The notes beneath the pieces are model-generated. The model was not told the origin of the DNA. It did not search any database and saw only the letters and a program-made list of their open reading frames with translations. From NCBI RefSeq assembly GCF_042186555.1, contig NC_133335.1, positions 172,481,919-172,545,918 of the forward strand: a DNA stretch of 64,000 bases, written 5' to 3'. The DNA is from Aquarana catesbeiana. Taxonomy: Eukaryota; Chordata; Amphibia; Anura; Ranidae. The first letter of the stretch is position 1; the number at the start of each line of letters is the position of its first letter. Below, piece after piece: positions 32,521-44,529 of this stretch. The position numbers and the translations under genes are program-made.

Positions 32521-32792
32521 CCTGGTGCTCCAGGGCCTTCAAAAGTGTAATAGGTAGTCAACAAGTTAGATTTGTCATTTATGCTCCTAGAACACGTGAT
32601 GGGACTCCCTGCATGTTGGGCCTCTCTATGTGGCCAGGCTGTGAAAACGTCCCACACATGTGGTATCGTAATACTCAGGAGAAGTAGCAGAATATATTTT
32701 GGGGTGTTATTTGTGGTATACACATGCCATGTGAGAGAAATAACCTATTACAATGACAATTTTGTGGGGGGAAAAAAAAAATCTTCATTTTG

Positions 32793-32956
32793 AAAACTGG
32801 CTACAAGGGTGAGTTCAGAGGGTGGTGATACACCTGAATGACCACAACATACAGGGATATACAATGTAATACTGACAATCACACACATAGGTAGGACTTG
32901 ATGGACTTGTGTCTTTTTTCAACCTCACCTACTATGTAACTATATGTAACTATGTA
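32793..32956 (+). mobile_element. L2/CR1-like LINE 3' tail insertion
   Basis: Ends in TTGATGGACTTGTGTC, TTTCAACCTCACCTACTATG and TAACTATGTAAC repeats, a 3' tail style I associate with L2/CR1-type LINEs in frogs. Flanking sequence from ACAATTTTGTGGGGG to CATTTTG is duplicated at 32756-32792 and 32957-32992, which looks like a target duplication of about 36 bp. No coding sequence. Confidence 0.6.
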
Positions 32957-33566
32957 ACAATTTTGTGGGGGAAAAAAAAAATCTTCATTTTGCAAAGAAT
33001 TGTGGGAAAAAATGACAACATCAAAAAGCTCACCATGCATCTTACTAAATACCTTCGAACGTTCAAAAAAGGGGTCATTTGGGGGGTATTTGTACTTTCC
33101 CGGCTTGTTCAGGTTGCCAGAAATGAGATAGGCCATCAGTACATCAGGTGTGATCATTTTTTTATGATTTGCACCATAGCTTGTAGACTCTATACCTTTC
33201 ACAAAGACCAAAAAATATCCACTAATTTGGGTTATTTATTACCAAAGAATTGTAGCAGTATAAATTGTGGTCAAAATCTATGAAGAAAAATTCATTATTT
33301 GCAAAATTTTATCACAGAAACTAAGAAAAATGCGTTTTTTTTCCAAAATTTTCAGACTTTTTTCATTTATAGCGCAAAAAATAAAAAACCCAGAGGTGAT
33401 CAAATACCACCAAAAGAAAGCTCTATTTGTAAAAAAGGACAAAAAATTCATTTGGGTACAATATTACATGACTGAGTAATTGTCATTCAAAGTGTGAGAG
33501 TGCTGAAAGCTGAAAATTAGTCTGGTCACGAGGGGGGTTTAAGTGCCCAAGTAGGCAAGTGGTTAA

Positions 33567-34258
33567 AACAAATTTTTTTCTCAGTTTAGGCCAATATGTA
33601 TTCTTCTACATATTTTTGGTAAAAAAAAAACGCAATAAGCGTATATTGATTGGTTTGCACAAAGTTATAGCGTCTACAAAATAAGGAATAGATTTATAAC
33701 ATTTTTATTATTTTTAATTTTTTTTCACTAGTAACGGCGGCCATCTGCGATTTTATATCGTTTACACACACAGATCCACGGTCCTGCTGTGTTACCGGCA
33801 ATCGCAGGTGCCCGGCGGACATCGCGGCCGCCGGGCACGCGCACTGGGTGCCCAGTGATACGGCGGGCGTGCGCGCGCCCCCTGGTGGGCCGGGAAAGCG
33901 AGGCCGTCATATGACACCTGCCCGCAACGAGAGCTGCTCCGCCTGGCCGTCAATTGACAGCCGGCGGTCAGCAAGCAGTTAAAGAAAAAAAAATTGGATA
34001 TTTATTATCGCAAAAAGTAAAAAATATTGTGTTTTTTTTTTTCAAACTTGTCACTCTTCTTTTGTTTATAGCGCAAAAAATAAAAACCGCAGAGGTGATC
34101 AAATACCACCAAAAGAAAGCTCTATTTGTGGGGGAAAAATGATAACAATTTCATCTGGGTGCAATGTTGCATGACCGCACAATTGTCATTCAAAGTGCGA
34201 CAGCGCTGAAAGCTGAAAAATGGCTTGGGCAGGAAGGGGTTGAAAATGCGCTGTATTG
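33567..34258. repeat. Mosaic of inverted and direct CCACTT-family pieces
   Basis: 33570-33979 reads in the reverse sense of the family (CTCAGTTTAGGCCAATATGT, ATTGATTGGTTTGCAC) and ends CAAGCAGTTAA. 33980-34258 reads forward again, with AGAGGTGATCAAATACCACC and AAAGCTCTATTTGTG, and ends GAAGTGGTTAA. This is probably one copy inserted inside another in the opposite orientation. Confidence 0.6.
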
Positions 34259-34679
34259 AAGTGGTTAAAGAAGTCACACCATCAACCATAAAAATCATTT
34301 TGCTAAAAACAAGATTTTTTATTTACCTACAATATCATAAAATTGTAAAAAAGTTACGAACAAAAGTTGTAAACAGCATCTCCCCGTTCTGCCTAGTGAC
34401 AGTGTCACTGATCTCTGCACCCTGTCATCGGGAGCAGAGATCAGTGACGTGTCACAGCTAGCCCATCCCCCTACAGTTAGAAAGCACTCCCTAGTACTGA
34501 CTTAACCCCTCCACGCCCCCTAGTGGTTAACCCCTTCACTGCCAGTGTCATTTACACAGTAATCAATGTATTTTTATAGCACTGATTGCTGTATAAATGA
34601 CAATGGTCCCAAAAATGTGTAAAAAATGTCCGATGTGTCCGCAATAATGTCGCAGTCACAATAAAAATTCGCCGCCATT

Positions 34680-36545
34680 CAACGCTGTATCCTGGCCAAG
34701 GCCGACAAGGCCCAGGCCTAGGGCAGCACTTTGCAGGGGGGCAGCACGGAAAGAGTCCCCGCCGGCTTGCGTTACACTGTTAGTGTAGTGCCAGTCTTAT
34801 GGGGTGGACTTGGCTGAGAGGCCGCACTGCTTCCGGTATGCGGACGGCCAGCATTCCACAACTGTGGGGGGGGGGGCTGCTTCTAATTTTGACTGTCCTA
34901 TCATCCTGGACCACAAACCTTCCTCACTGTGCTCTATGTTTTCTGCTGCACCATTGGCATGGTTATGTCTTCATAGTCCTCTCCATAAAATTATCAGAAA
35001 TTTGTGCTTAAAGTAGAACTATAGGCAACACTTTTTTTTTTCATTCTGGATAGAATAAGGGAGGGTTATAGCCCCTGTCAGTTTATTATTTACCATCCCT
35101 GTCCCATTGCAGAGATTTCCCTTCACTTCCTGCAGCATAGCTAAACAGGAAGTGAGAGAAAATCTATGCAAATTAAGGGAATCCATTGCCCCTCCCCCCC
35201 CCCCAAACCCTCAGACCTAGTGTCCCCACTCAAAAATTTCAGGGCGGGTCTTAACCACTTCGCATCCAGGCCATTTCTGACACTTCGCTCCTACATGTCA
35301 AAAATCATCATTTCTTTGCTATAAAATTACATAGAACCCCCAAACATTATATATGTTTTTTTAGCAGAGACCCTAGAGAATACAATGGCAGTCATTGCAA
35401 CTTTTTATCTTGCACGGTATTTGCGCAGCAATTTTTCATGCTTTAAAAAAAAACAAAACAGCAAAGCTAGCCAAAATTTTTTTGCATTGTGTGAAAGATG
35501 AAGTTACGCCGAGTAAATAGATACCTAACATGTCACGCTTCAAAATTGCACATGCTCGTGGAATGGCGCCAAACTTTGGTACTTAAAAATCCCCATAGGC
35601 GACGCTTTAAACTTTTTTACTGGTTACATGTTTTGAGTTACAGAGGAGGTCTAGGGCCAAAATTAATGCTCTCGCTCTAACGTTTGCGGCGATACCTCAC
35701 ATGTGTGGTTTGAACAGCGTTTTCATATGTGGGCGGGACTTACGTATGCGTTCGCTTCTGCGTGCGAGCTCACGGGGACAGGGGCGCTTTAAAAAAATTT
35801 TTTTTTTTTTTATATTGTTAATTTTACTTAAAAATTTTTATTTTTACACTTTAAAAATTTTTTTTTTTTTTTTGATCACTTTTATTCCTATTACAAGGAA
35901 TGTAAACATCTCTTGTAATAGGAATATGACACGATCAGTCCTCCTTACAGTGAGATATGGGGTCAATAAGACCCCACATCTCACCTCTAGGCTGGGAAGC
36001 CTAAAATAAAAAAAAAAAATAAAACGATCGCCGCTTCACAACCGAAGCGGCGCCGTTTTTTTGAATGCAGAGGCCGGGCGTGACGTCATAACATCGCGCC
36101 CGGCCTCCGAACGATCATAGAGACTCCGGCGACCATCTGGTCCGCCGGAAATCTCTATGGTGAACATCCGGCGCCGGCGGATCCGCTGTCCGACTCACCG
36201 ATCGCTGAGGTGAGTCGGTAGAAGCACCGGAGGGCGGCGGGAGGGGGGGACGTCCCCTCCCGCCGCCCGTAAGAACGATCAAGCGGCGGAACAGCCGCTA
36301 TGATCGTTCTTATGGTGTACGGAATCGCCGGCTGAAAATGCCGGTATCTGAATGATGTCTGTAGCCTCAGACATCATTCAGATATAAGCCCCGAAAGTCG
36401 AGGCCGTCATATGACGTCCTCCGGATGCCAAGCGGTTAAACAGCAAGGGGTGTGGCCTTGAAAGGAAGGGGTGGGTCATATTTAAATTAGGAGGTGCATG
36501 AGTTTAGTCAGGTCTAGGGCAGCACAAAACCTAAATACACTACTG
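34680..36545. mobile_element. hAT MITE (CAnnGCTGTATCC), copy 1, with nested insert
   Basis: Starts CAACGCTGTATCCTGGCC and ends CCTAAATACACTACTG. The 8-bp target CCGCCATT is repeated exactly at 34672-34679 and 36546-36553. It contains a TTAA element (35255-36435). Outside that insert it matches copy 2 (37102-37798) closely. No transposase. Confidence 0.88.
35255..36435. mobile_element. TTAA element (CCACTTCGCATCC termini)
   Basis: TTAA at 35251-35254 and 36436-36439. Ends CCACTTCGCATCC and GGATGCCAAGCGG pair as imperfect inverted repeats. The sister hAT copy keeps one TTAA at the equivalent place (TTTCTTAAACAGC near 37690). The inner part is CpG-rich, with palindromes around 36020-36310 (for example GAACGATCAAGCGGCGGAAC). 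Non-coding. Confidence 0.88.
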
Positions 36546-37101
36546 CCGCCATTACTAGTAAAAAAAAAAAAAATATTAATAAAAATGCCATAAAACTATC
36601 CCCTATTTTGTAAACGCTATAACTTTTGCGCAAACCAATCAATAAACGCTTATTGCGATTTTTTTTTACCAAAAATATGTAGAATACGTATCGGCCTAAA
36701 ATGAGGAAAAAAAAAATTTTTATTATTTTTTGGGGATATTTATTATAGCAAAAAGTAAAAAATAATGCGTTTTTTGCAAAACTTTCGCTATTTTTTTGTT
36801 TATAGCGCAAAAAATAAAAACCGCAGTGGTGATCAAATATCACCAAAAGAAAGCTCTATTTGTGGGAAAAAAAGGATGTCAATTTTGTTTGGGAGCCACG
36901 TCACACGACCGCGCAATTGTCAGTTAAAGCGACGCAGTGCCGAATCGCAAAAAACGCACTGGTCAGGAAGAGGGTAAATTCTTCCAGGGCTGAAGTGGTT
37001 AAAGATGCCACTCCCCTGATTATGTTAGTAGGTGGAGTCTGTGCATTTATCAGTTGTGGTTGGGGCTGGAGGGAGAAAGGGGCATAGAAACAGGTCAGGG
37101 G

Positions 37102-37798
37102 CAAAGCTGTATCCTGGCCTAGGCCAGCAAGGCCAAGGCCTAGGGCAGCACTTTGCAGGGGGGGGGCAGCACGGAAAGAGTCCCGCCAGCTTCTGCTACA
37201 CTGTTAGTGCAGCACCAGTCTTATGGGGGGGACTGGGCTGAGAGGCAAATTAGTCTAGCGTCCCTATTATGTGGCTTCACTGCTTCTGGTATGGTATGGT
37301 GGCTGGCATTCTGCAACTGTGGGTGGGGGGGGGCGCCGCTTTTAATTTTGACTGTCCTTTCATCCTGGACCATAAACCTTCCTCACTGTACTTTATGTTT
37401 TCTGCTGCACCATTGGCATGGTTATATCTTCTTAGCCCTCTCCATAAAATTATTAGAAATTTGTGCTTAAAGTAGAACTATAGGCAACACTTTTTTTTCA
37501 TTTTGGATAGAGTAAGGGAGGGTTATAACCCCTGTCAGTTTATTTTTTTTATCATGCCTGTCCCATTGCAAAGGTTTCCCTTCACTTCCTGTCCCATAGC
37601 CAAACAGGAAGTGAGAGGAAATCTATGCAAATTAAGGGAATCCATTGTCCCCCTGCCTTCAGAACTAGTGTCCCCACTTGAACATTTCTTAAACAGCAAG
37701 GGGTGTGGCCTTGACAGGAAGGGGTGGGTCATATTTAAATTAGGGGGTGCACAAGTTTAGTCAGGCCCAGGGCAGCACAAAACCTAAATACACTACTG
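37102..37798. mobile_element. hAT MITE, copy 2 (uninterrupted)
   Basis: A 697-bp copy with the target GTCAGGGG repeated exactly at 37094-37101 and 37799-37806. It starts CAAAGCTGTATCCTGG and ends CCTAAATACACTACTG. It provides the empty site for the TTAA element in copy 1. Non-coding. Confidence 0.9.
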
Positions 37799-37806
37799 GT
37801 CAGGGG

Positions 37807-38371
37807 TGTCAATAATTCATAATGGTTCCCCCACTCATTAGGAACCACAGTGAGTTTTCAGTGCAGTGTGATTTAGAAAAAGGTTTGGGAACTTCTTTCT
37901 TTGTGTTTTTGTGGCTAGGAAAGGGAAGCCCATTCAAATTAATGGGCTACACTATATGCAACATGCAGCTCCACAGATGTGAACCAAGGGCACATTCACA
38001 CGTGAGGTTGGGGAGCAGTAAAACCATGAAGTCGAGCTGTATTTTTACCAATCCCAACTGCTCCTCCTTTAGCTGTCCACAGCATTTAGCTGCCTTCACC
38101 AAATATCCTCCCGTCTGGTGAAGAAGCGGGGCAGGACCAGGGCCAGCTTGGCAGGAACTGCTGTCCAGTCCAGTTCCCTTGCAAATGTCACTGGCAAGAT
38201 TGAGTGGGGAGAAAAAACGTTACTGTCCTAGGATGGCAAGGGTTCCTCAACCTGTGAAAGAGAATAGAAGTCCCTCACAGAAACAGCATTTACAAAACTC
38301 ATTAAGAAGCTTAAAGTCCACACAAAAACAGAAGGCGCTGTCCTTCTTTTTCACCAATCTGACAGGAGTCA
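37807..38371. other. No gene recognised
   Basis: Unassigned sequence that is the target of hAT copy C; nothing coding seen. Confidence 0.5.
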
Positions 38372-38379
38372 CCCATGGG

Positions 38380-40745
38380 TAGGGATGAGCTTCGTGTTCG
38401 AGTCGAACCCATGTTCGACTCGAACATCGGCTGTTCGATCGTTCGCCGAATTGCGAACGTTATGGGCCGTTCGCGCTAAATTCGTGTGGCGCGTCACGGC
38501 CCATAATTCACTGCGGCATCGCAGTGCATTGCTGGCTGATGATTGGCCAAGCATGCACTATGACCCGCATGCTTGGCCAATCACAGCGCTGTCAGTAGAG
38601 AGAGCTGTAATTGGCCAAAGCCAGGGTGGCTTTGGCCAATTACGGCTCAGGGCATTTAGTACACACCCCACACTATATAAGGCCGCCTGCACGGCGGCCC
38701 TGTGTAGTGTGTGTTCCGGTGTGCTGAGAGATAGAGAGAGAGAGAGACAGTGTCATTTGATTTGAGTTAGATAGATTAGGCAGAACAGTCAGTCAGTTAG
38801 CTGCACTTACAGTGTATTGTGTATATATATGCATCCCAGGTGTTGCATATATATATATACACTGTATTCAGTTTAGCTAGATCCGTTCCTGTTATCTTCT
38901 ATCTAGACTATTTACATTTAATGCAGTGCGTCCTGCTCACAGTGTTCAGCTAGATCCGTTCCTGTTAAATTCCTACTGACCGGCAGGCTTGTCTGGTTAC
39001 AGTATATAAAGCTACCTGAAGAAAATTACAGGTGTTCTATTTGATCCTATTAGTACCACGGTCAGGCAGCTAGACTATTTACATTTAGTACAGTGCGTCC
39101 TGCTCACAGTGTTCAGCTAGATCCGTTCCTGTTATCTTCCTACTGACAGGCAGGCTTGTCTGGTTACAGTATATAAAGCTACCTGAAGAAAATTACAGGT
39201 GTTCTATTTGATCCTATTAGTACCACGGTCAGGCAGCTAGACTATTTACATTTAGTACAGTGCGTCCTGCTCACAGTGTACAGCTAGATCCGTTCCTGTT
39301 ATCTTCCTACTGACAGGCAGGCTTGTCTGGTTACAGTATATAAAGCTACCTGAAGAAAATTACAGGTGTTCTATTTGATCCTATTAGTACCACGGTCAGG
39401 CAGCTAGACTATTTACATTTAGTACAGTGCGTCCTGCTCACAGTGTTCAGCTAGATCCGTTCCTGTTATCTTCCTACTGACAGGCAGGCTTGTCTGGTTA
39501 CAGTATATAAAGCTACTTGAAGAAAATTACAGGTGTTCTATCCCAGCTTAGTGCAGCTACAGGCCATTAGTATGTCTGGAAGGCCAAGAAGGAGAGGCAG
39601 ACAGTCACAAGCCAATAAGAGAGGGCAAGCAGGCTCTGTGTCTAGTGCTGGTCGTGGAGACGGTGCATCCTCATCAGCACGTGGCCATGGGACACCTAAG
39701 GCCCAAATTTCTGCTGAGTATATAGGGCAGGACCCTACTTTCAAACATCTAACTTACAAACGACTCCTACTTGCAAACGGAAGGAGACAACAGGAAGTGA
39801 GATGAAATCTACCCCTAGGAAGGGAAATTCTCTCCTGTAAGAGTTAATATGGGAAAACAATTTCTCCTTTCCACTGATGCTTTCCAATCCTTGTTCCACA
39901 AAAAAACCCAAATTTTCAAAAAACATTTTTCATTGGGACAAAAAAGTGAGGTGAAATCTTCTGAAGAGGAGGAAAGACAGCAAAACAAATGTCACAGGGG
40001 TGATAACCCTTCCCTATGTTTTCCAAAAAGCTTAGAAAAGATTTTTTGGCTGGAGCTAAACACGTTAAAAATGTTCAAAATTACAAACAGATTCTACTTA
40101 ACAACAAACCTACAGTCCCTGTCTTGTTTGCACCGCCTGTATACTGCTGTTCAGAGTATATAGGGCCTGGTGGCCCCACACCTTTCCTTATTTTAATTTG
40201 GGTGCGGGGTTCCCCTTAATATCCATACAAGACCCAAAGGGCCTGGTAATGGACTGGGGGGTACCCATGCCGTTTGTCTCACTGATTTTCATCCATATTG
40301 CCATGACCCGACATGACATTAAACCCGCAAGCAGTTTTAAATGAGATTTTTTCCTTTAAAAATGACATTTGGTGCAAGGACTGTTCTAAACATGGGAAAC
40401 ACGCGTCACTTTACAGGCATACTATAGACACCCCCCAGGTACGATATTTAAAGGAATATTTCACTTTTTTTTTTTTACTTTAAGCATCATTAAAATCACT
40501 GCTCCCGAAAAAACGGCCGTTTTTAAAAGTTTTTTTTGCATTGATACATGTCCCCTGGGGTAGGACCCGGGTCCCCAAACCCTTTTTAGGACAATACCAT
40601 GCAAATTAGCCTTTAAAATGAGCACTTTTGATTTCGAACGTTCGAGTCCCATAGACGTCAATGGGGTTCTAACGTTCGTGCGAACTTTCGGTCCGTTCGC
40701 GGGTTCTGGTGCGAACCGAACCGGGGGGTGTTCGGCTCATCCCTA
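38380..40745 (+). mobile_element. hAT copy C, internal-deletion derivative
   Basis: A 2366-bp element of the A/B family in the opposite orientation, with the 8-bp target CCCATGGG exact at 38372-38379 and 40746-40753. It keeps both ends, about 3.5 of the 167-bp units and the transposase start. It lacks the segment equivalent to 20491-24472 of copy B (3982 bp). The junction near 39691-39695 sits in a 4-bp identity (GTGT on the B plus strand). It carries the segment of about 50 bp that B has and A lacks, so it derives from a B-like lineage. It would need transposase from another copy to move. Confidence 0.95.
39572..39805 (+). pseudogene. Truncated hAT transposase start in copy C
   Basis: The first 40 or so codons match copies A and B (MSGRPRRRGRQ to SSSARGHGT). 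The frame then crosses the deletion junction into the former 3' untranslated region (PKAQISAEYIGQDPTFK) and stops after 77 codons. The product lacks the zinc finger, the catalytic fold and the dimerisation domain. Whether it is expressed is unknown. Confidence 0.88.
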
Positions 40746-40834
40746 CCCATGGGCTCTTACTCGCTTCAATTACTTCTTGTTGCACAGTCTGGTCTAGCAT
40801 TTGCTTGACCTCTTGGTAAAGGGCTAGAGGTATA

Positions 40835-42465
40835 CAGTGCCTTGCAAAAGTATTCACCCCCCTTGGCTTTTTATCTATTTTGTTACATTACAGCCTTTAG
40901 TTCTATGTTTTTTTAATCTGAATTATATGTGATGGATCAGAACACAATAGTCTAAGTTGGTGAAGTAAAATTAGAAAAATATATACATAAAACAATTTTT
41001 CAGAAATAAAAAACTGATAATTGGCTTGTGCGTATGTATTCACCCCCTTTGTTATGAAGCCCATAAAAAGCTCTGGTGCAACCAACTACCTTCAGAAGTC
41101 ACATAATTAGTGAAATAATGTCCACCTGTGTGCAATCTAAGTGTCACATGATCTGTCATTACATATACACACCTTTTTGAAAGGCCCCAGAGGCTGCAAC
41201 ACCTAAGCAAGAGGCACCACTAACCAAACACTGCCATGAAGACCAAGGAACTCTCCAAACAAGTAGGGGACAATGTTGTTGAGAAGTACAAGTCAGGGTT
41301 GGGTTATGAAAAATATCCAAATCTTTGATGATCCCTAGGAGCACCATCAAATCTATCATAACCAAATGGAAAGAACATGGCACAACAGCAAACCTGCCAA
41401 GCGACAGCCGCACACCAAAACTCAGGGACTGGGCAAGGAGGGCATTAATCAGAGAGGCAGCACAGACACCTAAGGTAACCCTGGAGGAGCTGCAGAGTTC
41501 CACAGCAGAGACTGGAGTATCTGTACATAGGATGACAATAAGCCATACGCTCCATAGAGTTGGGCTTTATGGCAGAGTGGTCAGAAGAAAACCATTACTT
41601 TCAGCAAAAAACAAAATGGCACGTTTTGAGTTTGCGAAAAGGGATGTGGGAGACTCCCAAAATGTATGGAGGAAGGTGCTCTGGTCTGATGAGACTAAAA
41701 TTTAACTTTTTGGCCATCACAGAACCTCTATGTCTGGCGAAAACCCAACACATCACATCACCCAAAGAACACCATCCTCACAGTGAAACATGGTGGTGGC
41801 AGCATCATGCTGTGGGGATGTTTTTTTAGCAGTCGGGACTGGCAAACTGGTCAGAGTTGAGGGGAAGATGGATGGTGCTAAATACAGGGATATTCTTGAG
41901 CAAAACCTGTACCACTCTGTGTGTGATTTGAGGCTAGGACGGAGGTTCACCTTCCAGCAGGACAATGACCCCAAACGCACTGCTAAAGCAACATTTGAGT
42001 GGTTTAAGGGGAAACACGTAAATGTGTTGGAATGGCCTAGTCAAAGCTAAGACCTCAATCCAATAGAAAATCTGTGGTCAGACTTAAAGATTGCTGTTCA
42101 CAAGTGCAAACCATCCAACTTGAAGGAGCTGGAGCAGTTTTGCAAGGAGGAATGGGTAAAAATCCCAGTGGTAAGACGTGGCAAGCACATAGAGACTTAT
42201 GCAAAGCGACTTGGAGCTGTGATAACCGCAAAAGGTGGCTCTACAAAATATTGACTTTGGGGGGTGAATAGTTATGCACATTGACTTTTTCTGTTATTTT
42301 GTCCTATTTGTTGTTTGCCTCACAATAAAAAAAAAATATTCAAAGTTCTGCTCATGTTCTGTAAATTAAATGATGCAAATCCTCAAACAACCCATGTTAA
42401 TTCCAGGTCGTGAGGCAACAAAACACGAAAAATGCCAAGGGGGTGAATACTTTTGCACGGCACTC
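40835..42465 (+). mobile_element. Tc1/mariner element, second subfamily
   Basis: Ends CAGTGCCTTGCAAAAGTATT and GTGAATACTTTTGCACGGCA with TA at 40833-40834 and 42466-42467. The 1631-bp element carries a decayed transposase (41236-42254). Its terminal repeats differ from those of 8002-9489, so it is a separate subfamily. Confidence 0.92.
41236..42254 (+). pseudogene. Tc1-type DD34E transposase, decayed
   Basis: ATG at 41236 begins MKTKELSKQVGDNVVEKYKS. The frame shifts near 41310, before the second half of the first helix-turn-helix (IPRSTIKSIITKWKEHG). A second DNA-binding region follows (VSVHRMTISHTLHRVGL). The three catalytic residues are recognisable: Asp in LWSDETKI near 41680, Asp in FTFQQDNDPKRTAK near 41955, and Glu in DLNPIENLWSDLK near 42060. 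Stops or shifts occur after DETKI (41703), around 41780 and at 42047 (a stop in WPSQS-DLNP). It ends GGSTKY. All three acidic residues survive but the gene is broken in at least four places. Confidence 0.9.
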
Positions 42466-42683
42466 TACTTCCATATCTTAAATGGAAAGAATCTCTCCTG
42501 TGGGTATCTCATGTTGAGTTTTATTGCTACAGCCCAGGTCATGGTCCCCCTGTTGAAACACCTCTGACCACTTATCCAATAGTCTTTTTATGGTTTCTAC
42601 CTTAGTGGGTGTCAATTCTTTGGTGGTCACTGGTCAGTTGTAGGAGTGGTAGTGGTATTTGTGCTCCTGCACACTCCTGGTTC

Positions 42684-43102
42684 CAGTGGCGGCTGGTGCT
42701 GTATATTTTGGGGGGGAGGCAAACAAGACAAGAGCGGTGTCCCTTAAGGTCGGTCGGTCGCTCGTTCAGTGTCAAATCCCCCACCCCCCGTCACTCGCTC
42801 GTCCGTCCCCCCCGCCAGCCCCACACTTACCCCATTTAGGCAGCTTCCGCTTCTTTCTGCTTGACGGCTTCACCCTGCGTCACCGGCTTCACATTGGCTT
42901 CCTCCTCGGCGGCTACCCTCCTGCTTCCCTCAGAAGCCAATACGATCACTTCTCCTCTCGGCCAATTGGGTCTTAAGACCTGCTTCCTGAATGGCCGGAA
43001 GGGAAATCAGGAAAACCCCATTGGAATCCATGCGCCTGGTGCCCTGCACGTAGATTAGGGGCTGGACACAAAGATTAGGGGGGGGTGCCCCTAATGGACA
43101 GG
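42684..43102. mobile_element. Short hAT-like MITE
   Basis: A 419-bp element starting CAGTGGCGGCTGGTGC, with an exact 8-bp target CCTGGTTC at 42676-42683 and 43103-43110. The right end, CCTAATGGACAGG, pairs only weakly with the left. The target duplication and the CAGTGG start support hAT. Non-coding. Confidence 0.75.
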
Positions 43103-43110
43103 CCTGGTTC

Positions 43111-44520
43111 TCTAATAGAGCCATTCAACTTTGCTGACCGACTGCTGAACTCCTGGCTATGAGACATTATAATTTAATAACCTCCTCTGTGTAAAGTAGG
43201 GGCAGTCTCTCTAGTGACCTTGCCCACCTTGACTGTCTCCAAGGTGGCATTTGCCCCCTCTATGAGCAGCATTCTCTTCTTGCCCCTCAGAGGGGTATTT
43301 CTGCCTGTGCTTCAACATGGATAACTCTGTCTGGAGCTGAGCCATCACTTTTATTATATTCCAGATGGCCACCTACCATGGTGCTGTCTGTTTGATTGCA
43401 GGTGGGTCTTTTGGTTTCCTGACTGTGTGTTACGTTCACATCTCATGACATGATACGTTTGCGGAATTTTAATTTGGGTTAGCTTTTGGTGGACGCCAAG
43501 TATAACATAATTAGTAACCAGCTAAATGATCAGACAGAGAGTAACTGGAACTTGCAGTTCACTAAACAGGTGCAAAGTTATAATCAGTAATGCAAAATAT
43601 ACACTGTGGAATAAATACAAAACACATTATGAAAGCTGCACAAACATAGACTCTTCTGAACAATGTCTCTATGGCTCAATCGAGGTAATGTAACTGCATA
43701 GCATAGTTTTTATAAGACTCTATAACAACAAAGAGTCTTGATGGAAATCACTACTTCAGTAAAACAATTTTGAACACTCATACTGTAGCTATTTGTGTTT
43801 ATTCTCATAGACAGCATCCCTTTTAATTAAGTTCAGGTTAGCTCTGGTAGGACCAACATCCAGAGGGATCTCAGGCCCGAGGACAGCAGGGAACCACCTC
43901 ACTGGGACTAGAGTACTCTGCAATTGAGGAGATGCTCCTCACAGTAGCTGGATCTTCCAGATAAGCTACATGTTAATAAACTTCTGCCTGGCTGACTACA
44001 CATTGATTTTGACAGTGGAAGGTCATTCATCTGGCTGCTTTATTAGGCGTGTGATCTGACATCACATTTGACATAGTAGCAGAATTTTTGGGCACGGAAA
44101 GCCATACACAGAAGTAGACTTGCTGTAGTTGTCTTTTCTACGCAGATGCCCAGCACACATTTTTTAAGCCATCTTCCCATTTTCCCTTTTGTGCTTCGCC
44201 TTGGGAGGACCACAGAGTTGGGACCAATTCCTTAATTTATACTTAATCCACAGCATACAGCTTCCTTCACCAAGTAGGATCAAGGTGCCTCATTAGTATA
44301 CCAGTCTCTCCCAATGTCCCTTCTATAGCTCTGCCCAGTCAGGCACGCTCCCAGATGGCTCACTCATTCCCAGCTTTCACCAGTATTCACATCAGAGGAC
44401 ACTGGCCTGACCTTTAAGGCCTTATGCACCCTGCTACAGGACCCTCAGAAGAAAGGGCATCTGCCCCAGGCCCAATCATTGTTCTGGGGCCCAAAGCAGC
44501 TGACCCTTGAGCCTGCGCTG
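43111..44520. other. No gene recognised
   Basis: About 1.4 kb without a coding frame or a repeat I recognise; possibly decayed retroelement or intronic sequence. Confidence 0.5.
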
Positions 44521-44529
44521 CCTGGAAAT

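Larger units (their letters stand above)
31494..33566. mobile_element. TTAA element with minisatellite and LINE tail
   Basis: TTAA copies at 31494-31497 and 33563-33566. It starts CCCCTTTGCACCCGCG and ends GTAGGCAAGTGG. The right part has the family words GCGCAAAAAATAAAAAAC, GAGGTGATCAAATACCACC and AAGAAAGCTCTATTTGT. It contains the array at 31838-32520 and an L2/CR1-like tail at 32793-32956. A short palindrome (ATGAGAGATGATCTCATATG and its complement) lies at 31709-31750. Confidence 0.65.
34375..37002. mobile_element. CCACTT-family TTAA element, interrupted by a hAT
   Basis: A left-truncated copy runs from about 34375 (CCCCGTTCTGCCTAGTGACA) and resumes at 36546 after the hAT at 34680-36545. 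It ends GGGCTGAAGTGG then TTAA at 36999-37002. Non-coding, with family words such as AAACCAATCAATAAACGC. Confidence 0.7.
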
